Assembly: GCA_030837195.1 (NCBI GenBank)
Contig: JAUPKZ010000005.1
Location: 1 to 32,548 of the forward strand
Source: Campylobacterota bacterium
GTDB taxonomy: Bacteria; Campylobacterota; Campylobacteria; Campylobacterales; Sulfurimonadaceae
DNA length: 32,548 bases
Direction: 5' to 3'
A model generated the notes under the pieces. The model did no database searches. It saw only the letters and a list, made by a program, of their open reading frames with translations, and was not told the origin of the DNA. Position numbers and translations under genes: made by a program. Below are positions 18,674 to 26,774 of this stretch, one piece after another. Positions within the stretch are counted from its first letter, which is position 1. Every line of letters begins with the position of its first letter.

Positions 18674-19254
18674 TGATAACTCATCTGCCATGCGTACTCT
18701 TTGCAGGCGGTAAATCAAGCAGAATGGGGGAAGATAAAGCTCTTCTTCCATTTGGCAATTTTGATACTCTTGCGGAGTATCAACTCTCTCGTCTAAATAA
18801 AATCTTTAAAACAGTCTATGTTTCATGCAAAGAAAAATCGAAATTTAAATTTGAAGCAAGATTTATAGAAGACATTAGCACAACTTCAGCTTATGCACCC
18901 ACTATAGGATTTATTTCTGTTTTTAAAACTCTGCAATGTGAAGAATTTTTTGCCATTAGCGTAGATACTCCGTTTATAAGCGATGATATTATAAAAGCAC
19001 TTATACTCAAAAACTCTTGCAATGTTGAAGCGACAATAGCAAAAACTTCATCAGGAATGCAACCTATGTGCGGTATCTATCATAACTCGCTAAAAGATAA
19101 ATTTGAAAAAATGTTGCTTGAAGGTAACCATAAACTTGGATTTTTACTTAAAAACTCCAATATTGAGTATTTGAATTTTGATGATGAAGAGGCATTTCTC
19201 AACCTAAACCATCCGCATGAATACCAAAAAGCTCTTGAACTTTTAAAAATTTAA
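18673..19254 (+). CDS. mobA: Molybdenum cofactor guanylyltransferase MobA
   Basis: The 193-residue nucleotidyltransferase attaches GMP to molybdopterin to make the bis-MGD cofactor of the DMSO-reductase family, such as nitrate reductase and formate dehydrogenase. The N-terminal GTP-binding signature [20 protein letters not shown] is intact at residues 9-28. SVDTPFI (about residue 98) supplies the metal aspartate and MQPMCGIYH follows. It is coupled to the ompA-like gene by TAATG, and moaC follows 47 bases later with its own TATAAT box, so this is a small Moco cluster. Sulfurimonas-type organisms need bis-MGD for nitrate and sulfur respiration. Confidence 0.93.
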   Translation: MITHLPCVLFAGGKSSRMGEDKALLPFGNFDTLAEYQLSRLNKIFKTVYVSCKEKSKFKFEARFIEDISTTSAYAPTIGFISVFKTLQCEEFFAISVDTPFISDDIIKALILKNSCNVEATIAKTSSGMQPMCGIYHNSLKDKFEKMLLEGNHKLGFLLKNSNIEYLNFDDEEAFLNLNHPHEYQKALELLKI

Positions 19255-19265
19255 CAACTATTCGC

Positions 19266-19271
19266 TATAAT
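19266..19271 (+). promoter_or_regulatory. Candidate -10 box of moaC
   Basis: A perfect TATAAT lies 30 bases before the moaC ATG in the 47-bp gap after mobA. No -35 box is obvious. Confidence 0.45.
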
Positions 19272-19301
19272 TTAACCAAATCATTAAACAAACGAGAACT
19301 T

Positions 19302-19772
19302 ATGAATTTAACTCATTTAGATGAAAAAGATAGGCCTAAAATGGTCGATGTTAGCGACAAAAGTACTACAACAAGAGTTGCTATAGCCAGTGGAATTATA
19401 GAGATGAGCCAAGACGCTTATGATGCTATAGTTACACAAAAAACAAAAAAAGGTCCCGTACTTCAAACTGCTGTTATTGCTGCGATTATGGGAACAAAGA
19501 AAACAAGCGAGCTTATCCCGATGTGTCATCCGCTAAATCTTAGCGGTATAAACTGCGACATAGAAGAGCTCCCCGAGCTTCCCGGTTTTAAACTTAAGCT
19601 CAGCGCAAAACTTACAGGTCAAACCGGTGTAGAGATGGAAGCGCTTACCGGAGTGAGCATAGGATTGCTTACGATTTATGATATGGTAAAAGCGATAGAC
19701 AAAGGAATGGTTATCAGAAATATTCAGCTTGAAGAAAAGTCAGGAGGCAAGAGTGGAGATTTTAAACGCTAG
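19302..19772 (+). CDS. moaC: Cyclic pyranopterin monophosphate synthase MoaC
   Basis: The 156-residue protein performs the second half of the first molybdopterin step, turning the MoaA product into cyclic pyranopterin monophosphate. Family blocks are [18 protein letters not shown] at the N-terminus, the active-site [18 protein letters not shown] (about residues 71-88), the [20 protein letters not shown] block with MVKAIDKGM, and the C-terminal [11 protein letters not shown]. The length equals the usual 155-165. The DUF493 gene begins inside its last 20 bases. The partner moaA is not in the window. Confidence 0.97.
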   Translation: MNLTHLDEKDRPKMVDVSDKSTTTRVAIASGIIEMSQDAYDAIVTQKTKKGPVLQTAVIAAIMGTKKTSELIPMCHPLNLSGINCDIEELPELPGFKLKLSAKLTGQTGVEMEALTGVSIGLLTIYDMVKAIDKGMVIRNIQLEEKSGGKSGDFKR

Positions 19773-20022
19773 AGAAGAGAAACTAGAACTCACATACCCC
19801 TGCTCTTGGTCATATAAACTTATAGCGCTTGAGCAAAAAGCAATAGAGGCTGCTATTAAAGATATCTTGGATGAGAGAGGGCATAAACTCACACACTCAA
19901 AAAATAGCAAAGGCGGAAAATATATAAGCATGAATCTAGATTTATTAGTCTATAATGAAGATGATAGAAATTTTATCTATGAGTCTTTAAGGGCGCATCA
20001 ATACATAAAAATGGTACTTTAA
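19753..20022 (+). CDS. DUF493 (HP0495/YbeD) family protein
   Basis: The 89-residue protein matches the HP0495/YbeD family of small alpha-beta, ACT-like fold proteins of unknown function. Family features are [17 protein letters not shown] near the N-terminus, the [20 protein letters not shown] strand pair, and [16 protein letters not shown] at the end. The start is GTG at 19753, five bases after a perfect AGGAGG (19742-19747). An upstream in-frame TTG at 19729 is not supported by a ribosome site. It overlaps moaC by 20 bases and is therefore probably cotranslated with it. No molybdenum role is established. Confidence 0.85.
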   Translation: MEILNAREEKLELTYPCSWSYKLIALEQKAIEAAIKDILDERGHKLTHSKNSKGGKYISMNLDLLVYNEDDRNFIYESLRAHQYIKMVL

Positions 20023-20037
20023 AAACAGGAGTCTGCA

Positions 20038-21000
20038 ATGAGTTTAAGAGATATAGAGTTTAGTAAGCTAACACTTCAAGAGGTTAAAAATATTACCTCT
20101 TTTATTATTGATGAAAAAACAAAACCCCTAAGAGATGAAGTTGAAGAACTTTTACTTCAAAAAGAGCAGATAGAAAGAGCTCTAGAAAAAAAATCCTCAG
20201 AGCTTCAAGATGCAAAATATGCAATTTTTGATGATATAGAGTCTTTGATAGAGAAAAATGATACAGCGACCCTCTCTAAGCTTCATCAAGCAAAACTCCA
20301 ATCAATTGACCTTTATGAGATGCTAAGTGAAACCATAGAGAGCGCCATTATAACATCTTTGGAGAAGTCAAAAGACTCCGAAGCAAAACATATGATAGAG
20401 GAGATTGTAAAAGAGCTTACTTATGAAACAATCAAAGAGGGAACTCTTAGCACTCTAAGAGTAAGAAAAATCTTATCCACCATACTTCACTCAAGCATTG
20501 AAGTAGCGGAAGCGTCGCCTAACTTCTTAGAAGAGATACTTGAAGCTACTCTAAGAGGTATGAGAAGCGGGCTTATGCAGTCAATAGATAGATTTAAAAA
20601 ACGCCTTGCTTTTATGCCGCTTGAAGCCAAACATATTCTCATTAAAGATTATGATACTATCATGCAGGATTTAAACCAGACGGATATACTCTTCTCTCAA
20701 GTAGTGCATAACCTAGCTGAGGAAAGTGAGCCTATAACAAAAAAGGCTCTGCTTGATATAAACAAAAGAATGCACTATGATCTTGAAGAACTTGTTCATA
20801 TCTCAAAAGAGACTGCTCTTGTCATGAAAGATAGATTTTCGACTCTTGCCAAAAAAGCTGTTAAAAAAGCAGATGACGCTCTTCACTCAAATGCTGCAAA
20901 AGAGGCAAAAAGAATGGGAACACAAGCATGGGGCGTTGCAAAAGTAGCCCTTGGAAGTGCAATAAAGACGGCTAAAAATGTAATTGAGCCAAAAGAGTAA
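20038..21000 (+). CDS. Unrecognised helical, coiled-coil protein
   Basis: I do not recognise a family with confidence. The 320-residue protein follows the DUF493 gene by 15 bases, with AGGAG 8 bases before the ATG. It is soluble, with no signal peptide, no clear transmembrane segment and no cysteine. It is almost all predicted helix, with a coiled coil at about residues 30-60 (EVEELLLQKEQIERALEKK). Acidic and basic heptads run throughout, and a basic Ala/Lys/Gly-rich tail at about 270-318 (AKKAVKKADDALHSNAAKEA) recalls phasins or amphipathic surface-binding proteins. Membrane or granule binding by the tail is inference only. It ends at a bidirectional hairpin. Confidence 0.75.
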   Translation: MSLRDIEFSKLTLQEVKNITSFIIDEKTKPLRDEVEELLLQKEQIERALEKKSSELQDAKYAIFDDIESLIEKNDTATLSKLHQAKLQSIDLYEMLSETIESAIITSLEKSKDSEAKHMIEEIVKELTYETIKEGTLSTLRVRKILSTILHSSIEVAEASPNFLEEILEATLRGMRSGLMQSIDRFKKRLAFMPLEAKHILIKDYDTIMQDLNQTDILFSQVVHNLAEESEPITKKALLDINKRMHYDLEELVHISKETALVMKDRFSTLAKKAVKKADDALHSNAAKEAKRMGTQAWGVAKVALGSAIKTAKNVIEPKE

Positions 21001-21014
21001 ACCCTCTCTTTTGG
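20989..21014. terminator. Bidirectional hairpin between convergent genes
   Basis: CCAAAAGAG at 20989-20997 pairs with CTCTTTTGG at 21006-21014 across an eight-base loop. It overlaps the stop codon of the helical gene and sits just before the stop of the NIT-like gene. The stem has an A/T-rich side in each direction but no long terminal T-run. Confidence 0.6.
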
Positions 21015-21020
21015 AGTTTG

Positions 21021-21872
21021 CTACAACCATCCCTTTGAATCTTTAAGAACTGCTCTGTTTGCTTCATCATACAGCGAGATTATTTGGGTTATTATCTGCG
21101 TTCCGCTAGCAAAATAATTATCCGGATTTACCGCTATCGTCTCCTTGTAAAACTCTCTCTTTACAAAAGATATATACTCTTTTATAGATGTATCAATTTT
21201 TGCCGCTTTAGCTTCTATGTCTTGCGGATAATAATTTTTACCTTGTTTAATAGAGTTTTTTATACTTTTTTGAAAATATTCGTTAAATTTTACAACTTGA
21301 ACTATAACCGCTTCCAAATCATCTCTTTGTTCTTTGCTTACTTTGCCTTTTGCCGCGATACCAGAACCCATGCCTCTTAATTGTCCGACATACTCGCTAA
21401 GCGGCAACATCTGCTCCATCATCATAACCGATGTCTCATTTGCAAAAGGACTCATATGCTCAGAGCTTCGCTTGCTAACTGTTTGCGCAAAAAGCAAAAT
21501 CTGCTCTATCTCCTCTGTATATCTCTTAAAAGCAACTTCAGGCTTTAATTTAAGCCCTTTGCGATTGAGTTCCATTAATCTACCGCTAAGTTCCGAAGCT
21601 CTTTTACTTACGATAGGATCCGATGAGAGTTCCAAAGACTCCATAGTGCTAATTGCCATTCTCATATCGTCTTTAGCCTCTTGAACGAGCATTAAGGCAA
21701 TCAAGTTCCCGCTTAGATAGCTATTGGTAAGACCTCTGGTTTTTTGTGTTGCTATTACTAAATCTTTTAAAGAATTAATATATATACCGCTATCTGCCTG
21801 CTTATTATTACTAAATATCGGCTTTGCTTGAACGGCAAGTATCATAAATAAGATTAATATAAAAACACGCAT
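21021..21872 (-). CDS. Secreted stand-alone NIT-like (nitrate/nitrite-sensing type) helical protein
   Basis: The 283-residue protein has a signal peptide (MRVFILILFMILAVQAKP) and an all-helical mature part with no membrane anchor, kinase or chemotaxis domain. Residues 40-56 (IATQKTRGLTNSYLSGN) match the QxxRGLsxxyL signature of NIT domains. The EYVGQLRGMGSGIAAKG block at 160-176 fits the second conserved arginine-glycine region, about 120 residues later as in the family. NIT domains in NasR and in chemoreceptors sense nitrate or nitrite. Here the domain would be free in the periplasm, which is unusual. GGAG lies about 9 bases before the ATG. Family call is by eye and ligand binding is untested. 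Confidence 0.6.
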   Translation of the reverse strand: MRVFILILFMILAVQAKPIFSNNKQADSGIYINSLKDLVIATQKTRGLTNSYLSGNLIALMLVQEAKDDMRMAISTMESLELSSDPIVSKRASELSGRLMELNRKGLKLKPEVAFKRYTEEIEQILLFAQTVSKRSSEHMSPFANETSVMMMEQMLPLSEYVGQLRGMGSGIAAKGKVSKEQRDDLEAVIVQVVKFNEYFQKSIKNSIKQGKNYYPQDIEAKAAKIDTSIKEYISFVKREFYKETIAVNPDNYFASGTQIITQIISLYDEANRAVLKDSKGWL

Positions 21873-21967
21873 TTTAACATCTCCAAATGTAATAAAAGAG
21901 ATATTTTATCTGCATAAAAATTAATAAAAACTTATAAAATGGATAATTTTAACTATTTATAATTACT

Positions 21968-23041
21968 TTATCCGTAATATTTAACTACACTATCCATTTT
22001 TGAGCCCATATTTAAAAGCAACATATCCGCGACTACTAAAGACGCCATTGCCTCGCAAACTACGCTTCCTCTTATAGCTACGCAAGGATCATGCCTTCCT
22101 TTTAGTGAAAAATTTACCTCTTCATTATCTATCGTAACTGTTTTTTGTTCTTTAAATATAGACGGAGTAGGTTTAAAATAGACGCTCATTACTATATCAT
22201 CACCGTTGCTTATGCCGCCTAGTATCCCACCAGAGTGGTTTGTCAAAAAGCCATCTTTTCTTATCTCGTCATTATTTTGTGAGCCTTTTAGCGAAGCACT
22301 AAGCACACCGTCGCCTATCTCTACAGCTTTGACTGCATTTATACCCATCATCGCATCTGCCAAAACGGCATCAAGCTTATAATAAAGCGGTTGTCCTAAA
22401 GATTTAGGAGGATTTTTAATACAAACTCTAACAATTCCGCCAACAGAATCATGTTCATTTTTTGCTCTTAAAATAGCATCCTGCTGTTCTTGTTCCATAC
22501 TTGGGTCTAGTGCATAAATGGGGCTTTTTTTGGCTGCTTCAAAGTCAAATTTTTTAGATTTTATACCATCTATCTCGCAAACTCCGCTTAAAACATCTAT
22601 ATTTAACTCTCGAAGCATTAACTTTGCAATAGCGCCGGCTGCGACTCTTGCTGCAGTCTCCCGTGCAGAGCTTCGCCCTCCCCCTCTATAGTCTCTTATA
22701 CCATACTTGTGAAAATATGTAAAATCCGCGTGTCCGGGGCGAAAAATATCTTTTATATTTGAGTAATCTTTTGATTTTTGATCAGTATTGTAAATAACCA
22801 TAGCTATCGGCGTACCCGTGCTTTTACCCTCAAAAACCCCGCTTAGTATCTCAACAACATCATCCTCTTTTCTTGCCGTTTCAAACTCGCTCTTACCCGG
22901 CTTTCTGCGATCCAGTTCACTTTGGATAAATGCCTCATCTATACTAAGACCTGCGGGAATGCCGTCTAATATGCACCCTATAGCCCTTCCGTGAGACTCG
23001 CCGAATGTGCTAAATCTTATTTTTTGTCCAAAGCTATTCAT
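21968..23041 (-). CDS. aroC: Chorismate synthase
   Basis: The 357-residue FMN-dependent enzyme removes phosphate from EPSP to make chorismate, the last shikimate step. All three signatures are seen: FGESHGRAIGCILDGIPAG at the N-terminus, YRGGGRSSARETAARVAAGA (about residues 118-137), and LKGRHDPCVAIRGSVVCEAM near the C-terminus. It begins one base after the rnc stop, so it is cotranscribed with rnhA and rnc, the order known from Campylobacter jejuni Cj1634c-Cj1636c. The 95-bp gap downstream contains the likely promoter of the NIT-like gene and no clear terminator. Confidence 0.98.
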   Translation of the reverse strand: MNSFGQKIRFSTFGESHGRAIGCILDGIPAGLSIDEAFIQSELDRRKPGKSEFETARKEDDVVEILSGVFEGKSTGTPIAMVIYNTDQKSKDYSNIKDIFRPGHADFTYFHKYGIRDYRGGGRSSARETAARVAAGAIAKLMLRELNIDVLSGVCEIDGIKSKKFDFEAAKKSPIYALDPSMEQEQQDAILRAKNEHDSVGGIVRVCIKNPPKSLGQPLYYKLDAVLADAMMGINAVKAVEIGDGVLSASLKGSQNNDEIRKDGFLTNHSGGILGGISNGDDIVMSVYFKPTPSIFKEQKTVTIDNEEVNFSLKGRHDPCVAIRGSVVCEAMASLVVADMLLLNMGSKMDSVVKYYG

Positions 23042-23042
23042 T

Positions 23043-23720
23043 TTACTCTCCGCTTAATAACTTCACCGCAACCTGCGCGGCCTCTTGCTGTGCAATTTTT
23101 TTACTTTTTCCTATTGCGCGTGCATACTCTCTACCCTCTATTATAACTGCTACTTCAAACTCTTTTAGATGATCCGGTCCTCTACTTGCAATAACTATAT
23201 ATTCGGGAATTTCGCCAAATCTAGCTTGTGTAAGCTCCTGAAGAGTCGTTTTAAAATCACGAAAAAGAGAATCAAGCGATATCTCTTTATGGTTTTTCTC
23301 TATCAAATCTATCGCTATAGACCTTGCAACTTCTAGTCCTGACTCAAGATATATAGTCCCTATAACTGCTTCAAAAGCATTTGAGAGAAGTGAAGCTTTT
23401 TCTCTGCCGCCGTTGTTCTCTTCTGCATTAGAGAGGTATATATACTCTCCCAGATTGATAGAACGGGCGAGTTTCTCAAAACCGTTCTCATTTACCAGTG
23501 CCGCTCTTATTTTTGAGAGCTTGCCCTCGTCTGCTTTGTTAAACTTAAAAAAAAGATACTCTCCGACTATCAAGTCTAAAACCGCATCGCCCAAAAATTC
23601 AAGTCGCTCATTATCGTAGGGCTGCTTGTAACTCTTATGTGTCAGCGCTTCGATAATGAGCTTTTGATTTTTAAATTTATAACCTAAAATCTCTTCCAAA
23701 CCCTCTATACTTTTACTCAT
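23043..23720 (-). CDS. rnc: Ribonuclease III
   Basis: The 225-residue endonuclease cuts double-stranded RNA in rRNA and mRNA processing. It has the RNase III signature [13 protein letters not shown] at residues 37-49, the second metal-binding Glu117 in [16 protein letters not shown], and a double-stranded RNA-binding domain (about 152-223) with [14 protein letters not shown] and the [15 protein letters not shown] helix. Length is normal. Its ATG overlaps the rnhA stop (ATGA), and aroC starts one base after its own stop. Two RNases together in one operon is the Campylobacterota norm. Confidence 0.97.
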   Translation of the reverse strand: MSKSIEGLEEILGYKFKNQKLIIEALTHKSYKQPYDNERLEFLGDAVLDLIVGEYLFFKFNKADEGKLSKIRAALVNENGFEKLARSINLGEYIYLSNAEENNGGREKASLLSNAFEAVIGTIYLESGLEVARSIAIDLIEKNHKEISLDSLFRDFKTTLQELTQARFGEIPEYIVIASRGPDHLKEFEVAVIIEGREYARAIGKSKKIAQQEAAQVAVKLLSGE

Positions 23721-24148
23721 TTTATTGCCTCTTTCATTTTAAGAGCCTCCTGTTTTGCCAAAATATCACATCTCTCATTTTCTGGATGCCCATCATGCCC
23801 TCTTACCCAAACAGCCCCTATTTTATGTGCTTTGGAGACATATATATACTCCCTCCATAGCTCCGGATTTTTAATATTTTTAAAATCTTTTTTTATCCAG
23901 CCTCCAAGCCACTCATTAATCCCTTTTACGACATACGAAGAGTCGGATACAATAGTTACTTCACATGGCTCTTTAAGCGCCTTTAACCCTTCTATAACCG
24001 CCAAAAGCTCCATTTGGTTATTCGTGGTATGTTCTCTTGCTCCGCTTATCTCTCTCTCAACAGTGCCAAATCTGAGTATGGCGCCGTATCCGCCTGCTCC
24101 GGGGTTACCCAAAGAGCTGCCGTCACAAAAAAGAGTTACTTTCTTCAC
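23717..24148 (-). CDS. rnhA: Ribonuclease HI
   Basis: The 143-residue enzyme cuts the RNA strand of RNA-DNA hybrids. The catalytic set is complete: Asp9 in [11 protein letters not shown], Glu47 in NNQMELLAV, Asp69 in VSDSSYV and Asp128 in NERCDILA, with the flexible-loop His121 in [10 protein letters not shown]. The basic handle region ([19 protein letters not shown]) for hybrid binding is present. Its first 26 bases overlap the end of the TPR gene and its end overlaps rnc, so all are probably one transcript. Confidence 0.97.
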   Translation of the reverse strand: MKKVTLFCDGSSLGNPGAGGYGAILRFGTVEREISGAREHTTNNQMELLAVIEGLKALKEPCEVTIVSDSSYVVKGINEWLGGWIKKDFKNIKNPELWREYIYVSKAHKIGAVWVRGHDGHPENERCDILAKQEALKMKEAIK

Positions 24149-25169
24149 TAAAATCCCTATGATAATCTTTTACAATCAAAAGCTCTACTCTCATCTTTTC
24201 AATAGCATGACAGTTGCTACAGCGATGAAAAGCAAAAGGGTATGTTTGGTTGCAGTTGTCGCAAACATATTCAAACCCAAGCGTAGCTTTTGTATTTGGA
24301 TTTAAGTTGATAAGCAGATCAAGCTCAAAAACAAAACTCCCATTTGCCTCTTTTATATACTTTTTAGCACTATAAAGTTCTTTTAGAAAGCTATTTTGCA
24401 TTATTATATCAAAATTCAAATCTTTTTTATCACACTGCCACAATATATCAACAATAAGCGCACTCTTTGAAATATCTAAATTTTCCCATGCAATCTTTGG
24501 ATTTACCCTAAAGAGATACTCAAAGATCATATGTGTCATCTGATTTGTTTTTTTATAAATTTCGAGTAGTTTTTGAGCCTTATCTTCGGATGATATTTTT
24601 ACATCATTTAATATAATAAGAGCGTTTAAATATGCCTCTTCTACGCTTATGTCTTTTTTTAATTCGCTAAGCGGTTCCAACACATCCAACGCCGCAGTGT
24701 AATTTTTCATCTGTTCATAAACCAAAAGCAGATAACTAAGTGCTTGGGGTGTTCGCGGATTGTTTTTGAGGATCTCTAAGAATGTCTGTTTTGCTCTTTC
24801 TAAAAAGCCTGCCATGTAAAATGTTTTACCGAGCAAAAAGAGAGTGTCCCTGTAGTTTGTCTTATCTGCAACCTTTAGGAGTTGGCTATATATCTCTATG
24901 CTCTTTTCATAATTTCCGCTTTTTGTAAAAGAGTTTGCAAGCAAAAGCCACGACTTCTCAGAGAGGCAACCTTTTGAAACAAGGACTTCGAGCTCATTTT
25001 GGGATGGAACTTCATGAAACTGCTTTAAAAAATTATCTAAATGTTTATAGTCCTCTCTTTTTTTAAGCTTGTTAAACCAGTAAGATAGCGCCGTTATAAC
25101 AAAAATAATGATAAAAAAGATGATAATTCCAAAAAGCGGATCACGAAATTCCAAAAAATATAGATTCAT
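24123..25169 (-). CDS. LapB-like membrane-anchored TPR protein with C-terminal zinc ribbon
   Basis: The 348-residue protein has one N-terminal membrane helix (about residues 12-32) and a basic stop-transfer. Several TPR units follow (about 70-170, such as LANSFTKSGNYEKSIEIYSQL and FLLGKTFYMAGFLERAKQTF, each cut here to its core). A rubredoxin-like ribbon at the end has two CxxC pairs: Cys303/Cys306 and Cys317/Cys320 (FEYVCDNCNQTYPFAFHRCS). This is the layout of LapB (YciM), which controls lipopolysaccharide synthesis through FtsH and LpxC in Escherichia coli. The order upstream of rnhA matches Cj1637c of Campylobacter jejuni. The LapB function is inferred from layout only. The start overlaps the upstream gene (TAATG). 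Confidence 0.78.
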   Translation of the reverse strand: MNLYFLEFRDPLFGIIIFFIIIFVITALSYWFNKLKKREDYKHLDNFLKQFHEVPSQNELEVLVSKGCLSEKSWLLLANSFTKSGNYEKSIEIYSQLLKVADKTNYRDTLFLLGKTFYMAGFLERAKQTFLEILKNNPRTPQALSYLLLVYEQMKNYTAALDVLEPLSELKKDISVEEAYLNALIILNDVKISSEDKAQKLLEIYKKTNQMTHMIFEYLFRVNPKIAWENLDISKSALIVDILWQCDKKDLNFDIIMQNSFLKELYSAKKYIKEANGSFVFELDLLINLNPNTKATLGFEYVCDNCNQTYPFAFHRCSNCHAIEKMRVELLIVKDYHRDFSEESNSFL

Positions 25170-25636
25170 TACTCGTAAACCACTATGCCGTAATCATTTT
25201 TCAAATTGTAAAATGTAGAGTTCGGAGTAAACTCCAAATCTTTAATTTTTCCAAGCTGAATAATTGAATTTTTATTGACTTTGATGCCAAACTCAGTAAA
25301 AAATTTTTTAATATTTACAAACTTTACATCCTCAACGAACTTATACTCAAACTCTCTGTAAAGCTTCATCTTTTCGTAAGAAAAGATATGTTCGCTCACA
25401 TGCAGTCTGTCTGAAGCATATTTTATGGGCAAATACCCGGAGAGATCCGTTAAAACACCCTCTATATACATATGCTTTTGAGGAAGGGTATTTTTTTGTA
25501 TAAAAATATATTTATTGTTGAGTTTTAGATTTTTAGACTCTTTCCAATACTTATATGTAGGATTTGAAACACCAAGTTTTGAAGATATCTCACGCCAGAG
25601 CCAGTAAGAGTTAAGCGTATTTGGCAAATGCGTCAT
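25169..25636 (-). CDS. Unrecognised protein, possible helix-turn-helix
   Basis: I do not recognise this 155-residue protein. It is basic and aromatic-rich, with no signal peptide or membrane segment. An N-terminal stretch (about residues 10-32, WLWREISSKLGVSNPTYKYW) and a middle stretch (about 68-88, IKYASDRLHVSEHIFSYEK) both read like helix-turn-helix units, with short beta-type segments after each. The two halves look like a loose internal repeat, so a DNA-binding or excisionase-like fold is possible. It is first in the operon with the LapB-like gene, rnhA, rnc and aroC, overlapping the next start by one base. Confidence 0.7.
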   Translation of the reverse strand: MTHLPNTLNSYWLWREISSKLGVSNPTYKYWKESKNLKLNNKYIFIQKNTLPQKHMYIEGVLTDLSGYLPIKYASDRLHVSEHIFSYEKMKLYREFEYKFVEDVKFVNIKKFFTEFGIKVNKNSIIQLGKIKDLEFTPNSTFYNLKNDYGIVVYE

Positions 25637-25687
25637 TTAACTAAGCTCCTTGATGTGATTTAATATCTAAATTATATAATTATTATA

Positions 25688-26734
25688 TTAAAAAGTTGCC
25701 ACAACCCATTTTGTTATAAAATAACCGCCGACCATAAGCCACAAAAACATCACTCCGGCACTATATATCGGCGCAAGACCCAATCCTTTAAATTTTGAAA
25801 ATACGGTTCCGATACCAAGAGCGGTCATAGCCATAGTTAGCAAAAATGTATCTATTTGATTAATGATATCGACAATATTTTGAGGAACTATGCCAAGAGA
25901 ATTAAACCCTGCCATACCTATAAAATAGACTGCGAACCAAGGAATAACAAGTTTTACCCCTCCTGCCTCGCCACCGCTCTTTTTTGCGCTCAAAGATAGG
26001 TAAATACCAAGAAGTATAAGCATAGGGGCTATCATAATAACTCTTGTCATCTTCACTATTACAGCCGAGTTTGCCATCTCGGCACTTGCATTTGGCACCG
26101 ATGCCGGAACCGCTACAACTTGAGCTACTTCATGTATAGTTCCGCCTACATAGATGCCGAACTCTTTAGCACTCATATCAAAGACACCCATATTGTAAAG
26201 CAGCGGATATATAAACATCGCTATGGTTCCAAAAAGAACTACCATAGATACGGCTATCGCCGCTTTATGCTCTTCGGCTTTTAAAACAGGTTCTGTCGCT
26301 AAAACTGCAGCAGCACCACACACGGAAGCACCTGACGCACTTAACATTGAGGTGTCTCTATCCATTTTAAAGAATCTTTGCCCTATCCAAGTCCCTAGTA
26401 TAAAAGTTGATGAGAGCATTATCAAAGAGACTAAAAAGCCCTCAACACCCACTTCGGCAATCTGCTGGAAGGTTATGCGAAAGCCGTAAAATACTATGGC
26501 AAAACGCAAAATCTTCTTTGCACTAAATGTAATCCCGCCGCTCCACTCTTTTGGAGTTTTGTTGTTAAGAGTATTTGCATAAAAAATTCCGATAACAATC
26601 CCTATAACAAGCGGTGATATGCCCAAAGATTTAATAAATGAAAGATCGGCAATCATAGTTGCCGCAGAAGCAAAAATAGCTACAAAAAGAATACCGCTTA
26701 GAGTACCTTTTCTGTTTTTTTGTGAAAATGGCAT
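25688..26734 (-). CDS. YeiH/UPF0324 family putative sulfate exporter
   Basis: The 348-residue integral membrane protein has about ten hydrophobic helices. Family features are SLGISPLVIGIVIGIFYANT near the N-terminus, FAIVFYGFRITFQQI, the pore-like LSASGASVCGAAAVLATEPV (about residues 131-150), GTIHEVAQVVA and the final MTALGIGTVFSKFKGLG region. The UPF0324/YeiH family is annotated as putative sulfate exporter by similarity, with little direct proof. In a sulfur oxidiser, export of sulfate or a sulfonate would make sense (inference). AGGAGG lies 6-11 bases before the ATG (TAAGGAGGCATCCATATG). Confidence 0.9.
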   Translation of the reverse strand: MPFSQKNRKGTLSGILFVAIFASAATMIADLSFIKSLGISPLVIGIVIGIFYANTLNNKTPKEWSGGITFSAKKILRFAIVFYGFRITFQQIAEVGVEGFLVSLIMLSSTFILGTWIGQRFFKMDRDTSMLSASGASVCGAAAVLATEPVLKAEEHKAAIAVSMVVLFGTIAMFIYPLLYNMGVFDMSAKEFGIYVGGTIHEVAQVVAVPASVPNASAEMANSAVIVKMTRVIMIAPMLILLGIYLSLSAKKSGGEAGGVKLVIPWFAVYFIGMAGFNSLGIVPQNIVDIINQIDTFLLTMAMTALGIGTVFSKFKGLGLAPIYSAGVMFLWLMVGGYFITKWVVATF

Positions 26735-26774
26735 ATGGATGCCTCCTTATAAAAAGCGAATTATAGCAAACAAA

